Origin: VBDM01 sp963699535
GTDB taxonomy: Bacteria > Pseudomonadota > Gammaproteobacteria > Burkholderiales > SG8-39
DNA: 64,000 nt
NCBI GenBank assembly: GCA_963699535.1
Contig: CAVOUJ010000037.1
Span: 1-64,000 of the forward strand
Reading direction: 5' to 3'
The translations under genes and the position numbers were made by a program. The notes beneath the pieces were generated by a model. That model searched no databases. It had not been told where the DNA came from and saw nothing but the letters and a program-made list of their open reading frames with translations. Shown in pieces: positions 46,178 through 55,580 of this stretch (its first letter is position 1; the number at the start of each line of letters is the position of its first letter).

Positions 46178-46255
46178 TATCCACCTTAGAGAATTGGATC
46201 GGGTAAACACAGCATTTTACACCGCCCGCGTCAGCCTGAAGTTGCAGTCACGGAA

Positions 46256-47347
46256 TCAGCCGGAAGTCTTGCGCCCGAAGCCGGCATCGCGGGCCCGCAC
46301 GATCGCCTGCGCGCGGCTCTTCACTCCGAGCTTGGAAAGAATGAGAGATACGTGATTGCGCGCGGTGCGCTTACTGATGTGGAGCTGCTTTCCGATCGCG
46401 TCGTTGTCGAGTCCCTGGGCGACGAGCTCCAGGACCTCGTGTTCGCGTGTCGTGAGTCCGTCGAGCGGCATACCGCTGGGTTCGGCGGGCCGGGCGGCAG
46501 CCGCCGGCAGGAAATCGTCGAGTGTGGCGACCAGTTGCTGCCACGCCGGCTCGGTGTCGAGAACGATGTGGTTACGGCTGTCGAGCGGAACGAAGCGCGC
46601 GCCGGTAACGAGCCCGGCAAGCAGGCGGCCCCGCTCGAACGGGATCAGCGAATCCCGGCGGGAGTGGAGCACGAGCGTCGGGCAGCGGATTTTGGCCACG
46701 ATTTCCCGCAGGTCGAGCCGGAGGAAGACCTGCCGCATCGCGGCGGCGTTGGCCAGCGATGTTGTCCCGCGAACCAGATCGCTGAACGATCGAACTTGCT
46801 CGGCCGACGCGTCGGGCATGCGCAACGACGTATAGAACTGGCCGTACGCCGGGGTGTCATTCGGCCAGCCGAGCTCCATCACTTTGAGCCGGGCCTCCGC
46901 CTCCTCCACCTCCTCCTGCGTTGGGCCGCCGGCCAGCCTATGGCGCGCGTAACCTGCATAGAGGACTAGACGGTCAACTCGCGACGGGTGGCGTACGGCG
47001 TAGGTCATGCCGATCGCGGCACCGACCGCTATTCCGAAAAAAACGAACCGCTCAAGGCCTGCGGCTTCGATCACTGCCTCGAGATCTTCGACGGATTTCT
47101 CGAAGGAAAAATCGACACCCTCCCGGTCCGACAGTCCGCAGCCGCGCATGTCGTAGCGGATGAGGGTGTGGCGCCGCGTGAGCTGAGAAAGCCAGCAACG
47201 CCAGATTGGGCCGAGCCAATCCAATTCGAGGTGGTGGACCCAACCCGGTACCCAGACCAACGGCGGACCGGCGCCGCACGTCGCAAACGCGATGCGCGTG
47301 CCGTCGCGGCTCGTGCAGAACCGGATCTGCTGCGCGGGCAGGGACAT
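46256..47347 (-). CDS. Alpha/beta-hydrolase-LuxR HTH fusion regulator
   Basis: A 363-residue protein joining an alpha/beta-hydrolase fold (residues 1-280) to a LuxR-type helix-turn-helix (about 296-355: LTTREHEVLELVAQGLDNDAIGKQL, short form LTTREHEVLELVAQG). The strand-turn-helix nucleophile elbow reads GIAVG, so Ala107 stands where Ser is expected. The acid (HSRRDSLIP) and base histidine (SRNHIVLD) are kept. Such proteins probably sense a small molecule and bind DNA; this one is unlikely to be an enzyme. Bug receptor and toxin genes flank it. Confidence 0.88.
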   Translation of the reverse strand: MSLPAQQIRFCTSRDGTRIAFATCGAGPPLVWVPGWVHHLELDWLGPIWRCWLSQLTRRHTLIRYDMRGCGLSDREGVDFSFEKSVEDLEAVIEAAGLERFVFFGIAVGAAIGMTYAVRHPSRVDRLVLYAGYARHRLAGGPTQEEVEEAEARLKVMELGWPNDTPAYGQFYTSLRMPDASAEQVRSFSDLVRGTTSLANAAAMRQVFLRLDLREIVAKIRCPTLVLHSRRDSLIPFERGRLLAGLVTGARFVPLDSRNHIVLDTEPAWQQLVATLDDFLPAAAARPAEPSGMPLDGLTTREHEVLELVAQGLDNDAIGKQLHISKRTARNHVSLILSKLGVKSRAQAIVRARDAGFGRKTSG

Positions 47348-47439
47348 GAGATGCCGTCAGAAGGCTGCGCGCAATCATAGCGTACGGGAATCGCTCACGC
47401 ATCCCCGGCATCGAACGTGAGGTTCGAGCTACTCAACTC

Positions 47440-48429
47440 TCAGTCAAGCTTGGCTCCGCTCTCCCTGACGAGCTTTCCCCATTTGGCGAGATCGGCCAAC
47501 ATGAACTGACCGAATTCCTCGGGTGTGCTACCAACCGGCGCTGCGCCATCCGACACGATGCGCTCGCGCATTTCTGGTTGGCCAAGGACCTTGACAACCT
47601 CCTTGTGCAGTCGGGCAACGATGGACCCTGGCAATTTGGCCGGACCGATAAGACCGTACCACCCGACAACCTCGAAACCCGGCAGCGCCTCCGTCATAGC
47701 GGGCAATTCGGGCCATGCGGGCAGACGTTTCGGTGCAGTGACGGCAAGCGCCCGCAATTTGCCCGCCCGTACCAATGGCCCTCCACCCTGTAGCGATGTG
47801 AAAATAAAATCGTAGCGGCCGCCGAGAAGATCAATCAATGCCGGTCCTGTGGCTTTGTACGGGATATGCTCCATCTTTGCGCCCGTCATCGTCTTGTAGA
47901 GTTCCCCCGCGAGATGTCCGCCGCTGCCGTTTCCGGCTGAGCCGAAATTGAGCGAGCTTTTGTTGTTCTTCGTCCAGGCGAGGAAGTCGTTTAGATTCTT
48001 TACGGGCGTGCCCGGATTCACTACCAACATCAGGCCAGCGGATGTGAGCTGCGTGATCGGCGTGAAGCTATCCACAGGGTGGTACGCGAGCTTTGGATTC
48101 AGCGCCGCGTTAACGGTATGCTGGTGGTAGCAAAGCAATAGCGTGTAGCCGTCGGGTGCCGCAGTCGCCGCAAGCTCCGCGGCAATAACGCCTCCGGCGC
48201 CTGACCGATTGTCCACGACTATCTGCTGCCTGAGAGCCTCGGTCAGGCGTGGGCCCATCGTGCGGGCCAATATATCGGGTGTTCCCCCTGGCAAGCCGGC
48301 TACGATCATGCGAATCGGTCGGTTCGGGTAGTCCTGCTGTGCTACTGCCGACGTCGCGATCCCGATGGCGACGCTCAGGCCAAGGAGCATCCCGCGAAAG
48401 TCGGAAGACAAGACCTGATGGCGCTTCAT
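47440..48429 (-). CDS. Bug family tripartite tricarboxylate receptor (TctC-type)
   Basis: A 329-residue periplasmic receptor. The leader ends at AVAQQ near residue 31; YPNRPIRMIVAGLPGGTPD, VDNRSGAGGVIAAE and APDGYTLLL are family motifs. Compared with the receptor at 24489 it has GLPGGTPD in place of GFTPGGGPD. No permease gene adjoins it, the usual state of these receptors in Burkholderiales. The upstream gap to the barstar gene (174 bp) shows no feature I could support. Confidence 0.9.
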   Translation of the reverse strand: MKRHQVLSSDFRGMLLGLSVAIGIATSAVAQQDYPNRPIRMIVAGLPGGTPDILARTMGPRLTEALRQQIVVDNRSGAGGVIAAELAATAAPDGYTLLLCYHQHTVNAALNPKLAYHPVDSFTPITQLTSAGLMLVVNPGTPVKNLNDFLAWTKNNKSSLNFGSAGNGSGGHLAGELYKTMTGAKMEHIPYKATGPALIDLLGGRYDFIFTSLQGGGPLVRAGKLRALAVTAPKRLPAWPELPAMTEALPGFEVVGWYGLIGPAKLPGSIVARLHKEVVKVLGQPEMRERIVSDGAAPVGSTPEEFGQFMLADLAKWGKLVRESGAKLD

Positions 48430-48603
48430 GAAACGTCCCTCGCAATGTGGATTACCACGGTGGAGCCTCGATGAAGTCCATTATGCGAGAGCGGCAAGCT
48501 CAAGTCTTGGGGCAGGGATCACGTTCACTTGTCTTTCGACCCAATGCCACCAGCCTGCCGCACCCCAGAACGCACGCACACCCGGGGCAAGTGTCACGAT
48601 CTG

Positions 48604-49047
48604 CTAATCCCCCGGCATGTTCGGCCACCCCGACTTCCAGCCGTCGGGCCCGCCGATCAGCGTCCAGAATGGCTTGCCTTTGGCTCGCCAATGCTCCGCG
48701 GTTTCGGCCATGGTGTCCATCGCTTTCCTGAACTCCTGGCCGTGCCCGCCTGCGAAATGCTTGCTCTTCTCCAGGATCACCACCCAGCCCTTCGCTTGCG
48801 CCCACGAAAGATCCTTCAAGCCGCTCGCAAAAGTGTCCCAATCACCCGCGAATTTCTCCGGGAACCGCATGGCCTTGGAAGCTTCGTCGAGAAAATCTTC
48901 CCGGTCGTGCGCGTGACCGATATCGACGTAGATCACCATAAGTCCGGACGCGGCGGCAGCGCTGGCGAGCTCGCGCGCGTCAGCTGCAAGCTGAAACACG
49001 CCCGCCTTCGCTGCATCCTTGAGCCATTCGGCCTTCACAGGTGTCAC
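48604..49047 (-). CDS. Barstar-family protein
   Basis: A 147-residue barstar-like protein. The core VDIGHAHDREDFLDEASKAMRFPEKFAGDWDTF (short: FLDEASKAMRFPEKFAGDWD) followed by LSWAQAKGWVVILE matches the barnase inhibitor fold, with the acidic helix that contacts ribonuclease. No barnase-like gene is adjacent. The GTG start overlaps the aspS stop by four bases, so it is cotranslated with aspS. The role may be to neutralise a foreign or cellular RNase, but this is inference. Confidence 0.8.
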   Translation of the reverse strand: MTPVKAEWLKDAAKAGVFQLAADARELASAAAASGLMVIYVDIGHAHDREDFLDEASKAMRFPEKFAGDWDTFASGLKDLSWAQAKGWVVILEKSKHFAGGHGQEFRKAMDTMAETAEHWRAKGKPFWTLIGGPDGWKSGWPNMPGD

Positions 49048-50813
49048 TTCTCCTTGCGCAGCCGGATATGCAGCTCGCGCAGTTGCTTTTCGTCCACCGG
49101 CGAAGGCGCCTGCGTGAGCAGGCATTGCGCGCGCTGGGTTTTCGGAAACGCGATGACGTCGCGTATGGAGTCGGTGCCCGCCATCATGGCGACGATGCGA
49201 TCGAGGCCGAAGGCGATGCCGCCGTGCGGCGGCGCGCCGTACTGGAGCGCCTCCAGAAGAAAACCGAACTTCTGCTTCGCCTCTTCCGCTCCGATGGACA
49301 GCGCGCGGAATACCTTCGACTGCACTTCCTCGCGGTGGATGCGGACCGACCCCCCGCCGATCTCCGAGCCGTTCAGGACCATGTCGTAGGCCTTGGCGAG
49401 CACGCTGCCCGGGTCGCTCTCGAGCCGGTCCTCGTGCCCGTCCTTGGGCGCCGTGAACGGGTGATGCATCGCGTTCCAGTGCTTCCCCTCCTCGTCGTAC
49501 TCGAACATCGGGAAGTCCGTCACCCACAGCGGCTTCCATCCGCTTTGAGCGAACCCCTTCTCATGGCCGATTCTCGCGCGCAGCGCGCCGAGTGCATCGT
49601 TGACGATCTTCGTCTTTCCGGCACCGAAGAACATCAGGTCTCCGCTCTTCGCACCCGAAAGCTCCACGATCGACTTCAGAGCCGCGTCCGACAGGTTCTT
49701 CACGATCGGCGACTGCATGCCGTCGCGCCCCCTGGAGACGTCGTTGAACTTGATCCATGCAAGGCCCTTCGCGCCGTATACGCCGACGAACTCGCCGTAG
49801 GCGTCGATCTCGCCGCGGGTAAGCTCGCCACCCTTCGGCACGAGGAGCCCCGCGACCCGATGTCCGGGGCTGTTGGCCGGACCGGAGAACACCTTGAACT
49901 CGACCGATTTCATCACCTCGGTCAGTTCGGTGAGCTTGAGCGGCACCCGCAGGTCCGGCTTGTCCGAACCGTAGTCGCGCATCGCTTCGGCGTAGCTCAT
50001 CGCCGGGAACGGGTCGGGCAGCGCGATGTCCAGCACCTCCTTGAACACCGTGCGAATCATACCCTCGAAGATCGCGCGTATTTCCCGTTCGTCCAGAAAC
50101 GAGGTCTCGCAGTCGATCTGCGTGAACTCGGGCTGCCGGTCGGCGCGCAGGTCCTCGTCGCGGAAGCACTTGGTGATCTGATAGTAGCGGTCGTAGCCTG
50201 CGATCATGAGAAGCTGCTTGAACAGCTGCGGCGACTGCGGCAGCGCGAAGAATTCGCCCGGGTGCACGCGAGAGGGCACGAGGTAGTCGCGTGCGCCCTC
50301 CGGGGTCGATCGCGTCAGCATCGGCGTCTCGATGTCGATGAAGCCCTGAGCATGCAGGTGCTTGCGCACGGCCATCGCGACGCGATAGCGCAGCATCAGG
50401 TTCTTCTGCATGGTCTCGCGCCGAAGATCGAGCACACGGTGCGTAAGGCGCACTGTTTCCGAGAGATTCTCCTCGTCGAGCTGAAAGGGCGGCGTCAGCG
50501 AGGAATTCAGGATCTCGATTTCGTGCGCGAGCACTTCCACTTCGCCCGACGCGAGGTTGGAATTAATCGTGCCTTCCGGGCGGCGGCGCACCACGCCCGT
50601 CACTTTCAACACGTACTCGTTGCGAATGCGCTCGGCGTTCGCGAACGTCGCCTTGCGGTCGGGGTCGGACACGACCTGCGCCAGGCCCTCGCGGTCGCGC
50701 AGGTCGATGAAGATCACGCCGCCGTGGTCACGCCTGCGGTGAGCCCATCCGCAGAGCGTCACCTGTTGCCCGAGCAGCGAGGCGTCGAGCTTGCCGCAAT
50801 AATGGGTACGCAT
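49044..50813 (-). CDS. aspS: Aspartyl-tRNA synthetase
   Basis: A 589-residue class II synthetase that charges tRNA-Asp. MRTHYCGKLDASLLGQQVTLCGWAHRRRDHG opens the OB-fold anticodon domain (short: VTLCGWAHRRRDHG). Motif 2 is FRDEDLRADRQPEFTQID and motif 3 is GIAFGLDRIVAMM. The longer upstream frame is rejected because MRTHYCG is the standard start. Followed by barstar in a four-base overlap. Confidence 0.97.
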   Translation of the reverse strand: MRTHYCGKLDASLLGQQVTLCGWAHRRRDHGGVIFIDLRDREGLAQVVSDPDRKATFANAERIRNEYVLKVTGVVRRRPEGTINSNLASGEVEVLAHEIEILNSSLTPPFQLDEENLSETVRLTHRVLDLRRETMQKNLMLRYRVAMAVRKHLHAQGFIDIETPMLTRSTPEGARDYLVPSRVHPGEFFALPQSPQLFKQLLMIAGYDRYYQITKCFRDEDLRADRQPEFTQIDCETSFLDEREIRAIFEGMIRTVFKEVLDIALPDPFPAMSYAEAMRDYGSDKPDLRVPLKLTELTEVMKSVEFKVFSGPANSPGHRVAGLLVPKGGELTRGEIDAYGEFVGVYGAKGLAWIKFNDVSRGRDGMQSPIVKNLSDAALKSIVELSGAKSGDLMFFGAGKTKIVNDALGALRARIGHEKGFAQSGWKPLWVTDFPMFEYDEEGKHWNAMHHPFTAPKDGHEDRLESDPGSVLAKAYDMVLNGSEIGGGSVRIHREEVQSKVFRALSIGAEEAKQKFGFLLEALQYGAPPHGGIAFGLDRIVAMMAGTDSIRDVIAFPKTQRAQCLLTQAPSPVDEKQLRELHIRLRKEK

Positions 50814-50903
50814 GGTCGTTAGGGATGCCGCGAACCCCGCGGCGGTCCGAGTATAGCGGCTGTCGTCCTGTGAGCGCAAAACCCGCTGCGGATCCGCGCG
50901 CCT

Positions 50904-53225
50904 TCAGGTCGTGCTGCGGACTCGCGCCGCGGCACGCCCGAACACCATCGCGTTGAACAGAGACAGCGCGCAGCCGATCGACACCGTGAGCCCGATCGCC
51001 GACAGGACCGGGATGCTCGATGTGGCAAGGCAGCCGAACGCGGCGAGGGTGGTCAGGAAGCAGACCGACAGGGCGAGTGAAGTCTCGCGCTCGCTCTTCG
51101 TCCCGGGCTCGACCTGATTGAAGAACAGGGCGTAGTTGAGTCCGACGCCGAGAACAAGCAGGAGCGAGACGAGATGAAAGAGCGTGAGCCCTGTGCCGAA
51201 TGCGACCAGGCAGGCGACCGTCATCGCGATCGCCGCGTATACCGGCAGCATGACCCAGAGGGCGCCGCGGATGTCCCTGAGTCCCGCGTACAACAGGAGC
51301 GCGATCGCAAGCGCCCCCACGCCCGCGAGGGAGAGGGCCTGGGCGCGGTATCCGGCGACCATCCCAAACGACTCGGCCTTCAAGTCGAGAAAGCTTGCCT
51401 GGACGTCGGCCGGAAGGCGCGCGGCCAGCGCGCTCAAGCGGGTTGCATCACGCACTCCGCGCAGGGGAAGGAGCGCCAGCCACTCGCCCTCATGCGATAG
51501 AAGGAGCGAGGCTACTCTGAGGTCGAGCCCGGTCCCGCGGAGGTCTTCGAACCCCAGGAGAGACCCCTGTCTCGCCTCCTCCACATCGCGGACAAACGGC
51601 TCGAAGGCGTCCTTGCGGTACGGCAGCCCTTCCTGGGCCTTGGCAAGCGCCAGCCGCAGCGCGCCGGCATCGGGGAGCGCCGCCCGACGGCGCTTTTGCG
51701 TTTCCTCGGCCGGCAGATAACGGGCCGCCAGGTCGTAGCCCTCGAGCACTCCTTCGCGCACGCCCTCTTCCAGGAAGAGCGCCACGCGTTCGCTCCGGGC
51801 GAGCGCCGCATCCCGGCTCGCGGCCGTCACGGTCATCAGATAGCGTGCGTCCGGCACGCGCAGGCTCTCGCGCAGCTCCAGATCGAGGTCGCGCACTGCT
51901 TGAGGGAGCGGGCTCAAGCGGGCGAGGTCGTCGTCCCAGATCCGGTCGTGGCGCGCGGCGATGAAGGCGAGCGCGGCGCCGAGGACCAGCCAGGCGAGCC
52001 AGGCGCCACGCCTGAGTGCGAGTCCCGCGCCGAGGAGGCTGAAGGGCATCGGGCGCGGCGGCGGCAGGTTTGCGCCCGAAGCAAGAGCAGGCAGCACCCA
52101 TCGCGTCACCAGCCCTGCGGCGAGTACTCCGACCATGGAAAGCACGCCGAGCTGCGACAGACCCTGCAGGCTGGAAAGGAGCAGAGCGAGCGACCCGAAG
52201 ACCGTGGTCAGGGCGGCGAGCCTGAGCGTCGGCCAGACTCGGGCCAGCACCTCGAGCACGGACTCCCGTGGCCTTCTCTGCGCGAACACGTAGGACGGGT
52301 AGTCCACCGCTTCACCGATCAAGGTCGCTCCGAAAGCGAGCGTGATCCCGTGCACCGATCCGAACGCGAGGCTCACGGTCGCAACGCCGACGATCAAGCC
52401 CGTGAGCACCGGCAGGGCGGAGAGCGCCACTGTGCGGGGCGATCTGTACACGAAGGCCAGGATCAGGACGACGAGCACCGCGGAGATCCCGGTCAGCCAT
52501 TGCGCATCCCGCTCGATCGCCGCGCGGGTACGCGCGGCAAAGGTGCCAGGTCCGCTCACGAGCACATGCAGGGCGGGATCGCGCACGGCACGGACGACGG
52601 CTTCGAGCGCCTCCTGTTGGAGAACCGCGTCCAGCCCCGAGGCTGCGGTCTGCGCGAGCAGGAGCGCGCGCTTGCCGTCCGGTGAGAACCACACGCCGTG
52701 CCGCGAAGCCGGAGCGCCCTGCATCGACGCCTCAGCAAGGATGCGCAGCTCTCCCGTCGGGTCGCGGGTGAGCACCGATCTGAAAGCGAGCCCCGCCAGG
52801 GACGCGAGCTGGTCGAGGTTCTCCTTGAGCGCATGGCGCAGCGACGCTTCGCCGAATCGGCCTTCGTCCACCGCGGGACTGAGGAGGTAGCGGTGCTTGA
52901 GCACGAGCTCGCGCGCCATGCGCGTATGCTCGACTGCGCCGTTGCTGACGAAGTCGAAGCGGCGATCCGAGGTAAGCGTGTCGGCCAGCTCGCGGCTGGC
53001 GCGCGCTAGTTTCTGGGGGTCGCCGCCTTCGAGCGCAATGAACATGGTGCGGGAGGCGACTCCGGAGCGAAGGTGCTCGAGCAGCCTGCGCTGCATTTGC
53101 GAGCCCGATGCCGGAAGGACTGCGGTCAGGTCGTTGGTGAAGACGGTATGACGCGCGATCCACCAGGCGCTCACAGCGAGAAGCGCGAGCCAGAAAACGA
53201 GCGCCACGCGAGGATAGAGTTTCAC
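50904..53225 (-). CDS. MMPL-type RND exporter of aryl-polyene-like locus
   Basis: A 773-residue inner-membrane exporter of the MMPL family with two six-helix blocks (first near 240-400, second near 620-770) and two periplasmic loops. VALVFWLALLAVSAWWIARH starts the first helix. The combination with a LolA-like gene and an acyltransferase upstream on the same strand is that of aryl polyene clusters (COG4258-type exporter). It may move a lipidated product to the periplasm. Gap to aspS is about 90 bp. Confidence 0.87.
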   Translation of the reverse strand: MKLYPRVALVFWLALLAVSAWWIARHTVFTNDLTAVLPASGSQMQRRLLEHLRSGVASRTMFIALEGGDPQKLARASRELADTLTSDRRFDFVSNGAVEHTRMARELVLKHRYLLSPAVDEGRFGEASLRHALKENLDQLASLAGLAFRSVLTRDPTGELRILAEASMQGAPASRHGVWFSPDGKRALLLAQTAASGLDAVLQQEALEAVVRAVRDPALHVLVSGPGTFAARTRAAIERDAQWLTGISAVLVVLILAFVYRSPRTVALSALPVLTGLIVGVATVSLAFGSVHGITLAFGATLIGEAVDYPSYVFAQRRPRESVLEVLARVWPTLRLAALTTVFGSLALLLSSLQGLSQLGVLSMVGVLAAGLVTRWVLPALASGANLPPPRPMPFSLLGAGLALRRGAWLAWLVLGAALAFIAARHDRIWDDDLARLSPLPQAVRDLDLELRESLRVPDARYLMTVTAASRDAALARSERVALFLEEGVREGVLEGYDLAARYLPAEETQKRRRAALPDAGALRLALAKAQEGLPYRKDAFEPFVRDVEEARQGSLLGFEDLRGTGLDLRVASLLLSHEGEWLALLPLRGVRDATRLSALAARLPADVQASFLDLKAESFGMVAGYRAQALSLAGVGALAIALLLYAGLRDIRGALWVMLPVYAAIAMTVACLVAFGTGLTLFHLVSLLLVLGVGLNYALFFNQVEPGTKSERETSLALSVCFLTTLAAFGCLATSSIPVLSAIGLTVSIGCALSLFNAMVFGRAAARVRSTT

Positions 53226-53271
53226 AAGGAGCCGATCGCAGGAGGCGACAGCGACGACCGCGCTGCGTCCT

Positions 53272-53865
53272 TCAGGACTCTTCCTGTATGGTCATCACCG
53301 AACGATCCCCACCCCGCTCCCGGATCTCGACACGGCTCACGCGTGGCCCCGAGCCGCTGATGCTGATCTCGCTCACGATGCCCGCGACCTCGTATTCCCT
53401 TGGCAAGAGCTTAAGCGTCCAGCGCTCTCTCGGCCCTTCCATCGTGACGGCGTAGAGGCGTTCGAGTTCGGTCGCATCCCCCGCGAGGGTAGCGCGCAGG
53501 CTTTCCACGAGCGTGCCGACAACCGGAACCTGACTCAGCATGACGCTCTGCGACTTTCCCTCTCTCTCCACGACGAGCATATCTCCATCCACCCGCATCA
53601 CTTCCAGAAACGGCCGAATTTGCCGCTTTTCGATGCGCGCCGGCCGCGAATAGTAGAGGGTGCCCGAAAGCTCGATCGGCCGCTTCAGCTGGGCCAGGTG
53701 CCTCACCTCGGAATAGCGCGCGCGGCTCGACTCGATCTTCGCGAGCTGGCCCATGAGCTGGGCGAAGTCCCAAGACTCGATCTCCGCGGCCCGCGGCGCG
53801 CTGATGAACAGAAGCAGCAACGCAGCCTGAGCGATTCTAGTTGTGCGACCCGCTCCAGAAATCAT
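53272..53865 (-). CDS. LolA-like periplasmic carrier
   Basis: A 197-residue protein with a leader (MISGAGRTTRIAQAALLLLFISAPRAAE; cleavage near APRAAE) and a LolA-type beta fold: WDFAQLMGQLAKIESSRARYSEVR (short: AQLMGQLAKIESSRARYSEV), SGTLYYSRPARIEK and LKLLPREYEVAGIVSEI. It is the aryl-polyene-associated LolA type. The start at 53865 overlaps the acyltransferase end by 29 bases. It would carry the exported lipid to the outer membrane. Confidence 0.82.
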   Translation of the reverse strand: MISGAGRTTRIAQAALLLLFISAPRAAEIESWDFAQLMGQLAKIESSRARYSEVRHLAQLKRPIELSGTLYYSRPARIEKRQIRPFLEVMRVDGDMLVVEREGKSQSVMLSQVPVVGTLVESLRATLAGDATELERLYAVTMEGPRERWTLKLLPREYEVAGIVSEISISGSGPRVSRVEIRERGGDRSVMTIQEES

Positions 53866-54799
53866 GGAAGTTGAACCAGTTGTAGGGAGCAAGTCTGCAG
53901 TAGTGCTCGAGGCGCTCCGCATAGCGTTGCACATTCTGCCGGATCCAGGCTTCCCGGGTCGAGCGCTCGCCGGGGTACTCGTCGCAGAAAGGCTCGAATC
54001 GAATGCTGTAGCGCGCGCCACCGTGGTACAGGCCGAAGAACAGCACCACGGGCACGCGCAGGCTGAAGGCCAGGATCAGCGGTCCCCGGGGAAAAGCCGC
54101 ATCGCGACCGAAGAAACGGCACGTCACGGTCTTGTCGGAGCCGGCCCAGCGGTCTCCGAGCATGGCAACGATCTCGCCGAGCGCCAGCCGCTCGCTGATC
54201 CGAAGCATGGTGTCGATTTCTCCCGGCGCGATGGTGCGCGAGACGACTTCCGGGTTGAGCGAACCGAGCGTGCCCGTGATCTTGGCGGCGTTGCTCTCGT
54301 ACATGACCGCGCACACTGGAATCTCTCTGTCCGCGGCGAGCGTACGCAGCAGCTCGAAGCTGCCCAGGTGTGCGCCGATCAGAATGCATCCTCGCCCGCC
54401 CGCGAGAGTGCTGCGAACGCGGTCCATGCCTTCCATCTCGACATCGAACCGATCGAACTGCCCGTCGAGGAAATAAACCCTGTCGAGAGTCGTCGCAGCG
54501 AAGTAAAAGTAATGTCGCCAGAGATCCTCCAGGCGGGCGGGCCGACCCAAGGCAAGCGCCAGGTATTCACGCGATGTCTTTCGAGCGCCCGGAGAGAAGA
54601 GAAGGAAGTACGCGCAGATGGGGTACAGGATCAGGCGCGCGAAGCCCCGTCCAAAACGCAAGGCGAACCACTTCATGAACCGCATCGCGCCACGGCTGCC
54701 CCGTTCCCGATCACGCAGCCAGGGGGCTTTCGCGGGGGCGTTCACTGGCTGGCGGTGAGCGACGGAGCGAGCAGCCCGACGCGCGATACGTTCATTCAA
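53837..54799 (-). CDS. Lysophospholipid acyltransferase family protein (LPLAT, HtrB-like)
   Basis: A 320-residue membrane acyltransferase. APWLRDRERGSRGAMRFMKWF (short: RDRERGSRGAMRFMKW) and the catalytic GAHLGSFELLRTLA with His-x4-Glu are those of the COG4261 acyltransferase found in aryl polyene clusters. DRWAGSDKTVTCRFFG is a second family motif. The start could be a downstream GTG. It is the first gene of the LPLAT-LolA-MMPL unit. Confidence 0.85.
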   Translation of the reverse strand: MNERIARRAARSVAHRQPVNAPAKAPWLRDRERGSRGAMRFMKWFALRFGRGFARLILYPICAYFLLFSPGARKTSREYLALALGRPARLEDLWRHYFYFAATTLDRVYFLDGQFDRFDVEMEGMDRVRSTLAGGRGCILIGAHLGSFELLRTLAADREIPVCAVMYESNAAKITGTLGSLNPEVVSRTIAPGEIDTMLRISERLALGEIVAMLGDRWAGSDKTVTCRFFGRDAAFPRGPLILAFSLRVPVVLFFGLYHGGARYSIRFEPFCDEYPGERSTREAWIRQNVQRYAERLEHYCRLAPYNWFNFHDFWSGSHN

Positions 54800-54821
54800 A
54801 GCCTTCTGCAGACCGCTGAAA

Positions 54822-55460
54822 TCATCGCAAGCTCGAAGACGCTGCGGAGTCCTGGGGTTTTTTCATTGCGGGCAGGTCCGGGGCCACCACACCCATCGAG
54901 ATCACGTACTTGAGCGCCTCATCGACGCTCATGTCGAGCTCGATGACGTCGGCCCTGGGCATCATGAGGAAGAACCCGGAGGTCGGGTTCGGCGTGGTCG
55001 GCAGGTAGACGCTCACATACTCTCCCCGCAGGTGATTGGCGACGTCGCCTCCGGGCTGCCCGGTGAGAAATGCGATCGTCCAGCTCCCCTCGCGCGGATA
55101 CTGGACGAGCACCGCTTTCCTGAACGCCTGGCCATCGGGCGCGAAGAGCGTGTCGCTCACCTGCTTCACGCCGCTATAGATGGATTTCACTACCGGAATG
55201 CGGCCGAGGATTCCTTCCCAGAGCTTGAGCAGCCGCTGGCCCAGAATGTTGGAGGCGAGCACCCCGGTAACGAACACGACGACCACGGTGAGCAGCGCGC
55301 CCAAACCCGGGATCTGGCGGCCGAACAGCGCCTGGGGTTGATACTCCGGGGGAAGGAGCAGCAACGATTGGTCCATGCTGGTCACGATCAGCTCCAGCAC
55401 CCAGATCGTGATCCCGAGCGGGATCCAGATCAGGAGTCCCGTGATGAGATATTTCTTCAT
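54822..55460 (-). CDS. DUF502 family membrane protein
   Basis: A 212-residue protein with two membrane segments (ITGLLIWIPLGITIWVLELI at residues 6-25 and LLTVVVVFVTGVLASNILG near 55-75). YSGVKQVSDTL and VSVYLPTTPNPTSGFF are DUF502 motifs. In betaproteobacteria this gene normally sits between fmdB and aspS; here the three APE-like genes occupy the space before aspS. Function not known. Confidence 0.9.
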   Translation of the reverse strand: MKKYLITGLLIWIPLGITIWVLELIVTSMDQSLLLLPPEYQPQALFGRQIPGLGALLTVVVVFVTGVLASNILGQRLLKLWEGILGRIPVVKSIYSGVKQVSDTLFAPDGQAFRKAVLVQYPREGSWTIAFLTGQPGGDVANHLRGEYVSVYLPTTPNPTSGFFLMMPRADVIELDMSVDEALKYVISMGVVAPDLPAMKKPQDSAASSSLR

Positions 55461-55580
55461 TGAACCTGACCAGCTTCGGAGGGACGCAGACAGGTTCGAA
55501 GCTCGGGCTTCAGCGCGCTCCTTGCGCGTTGTGTGAACGACGACGTCGGCCCATTGCGAAGCGTCGGTACTCCCTCGGAT

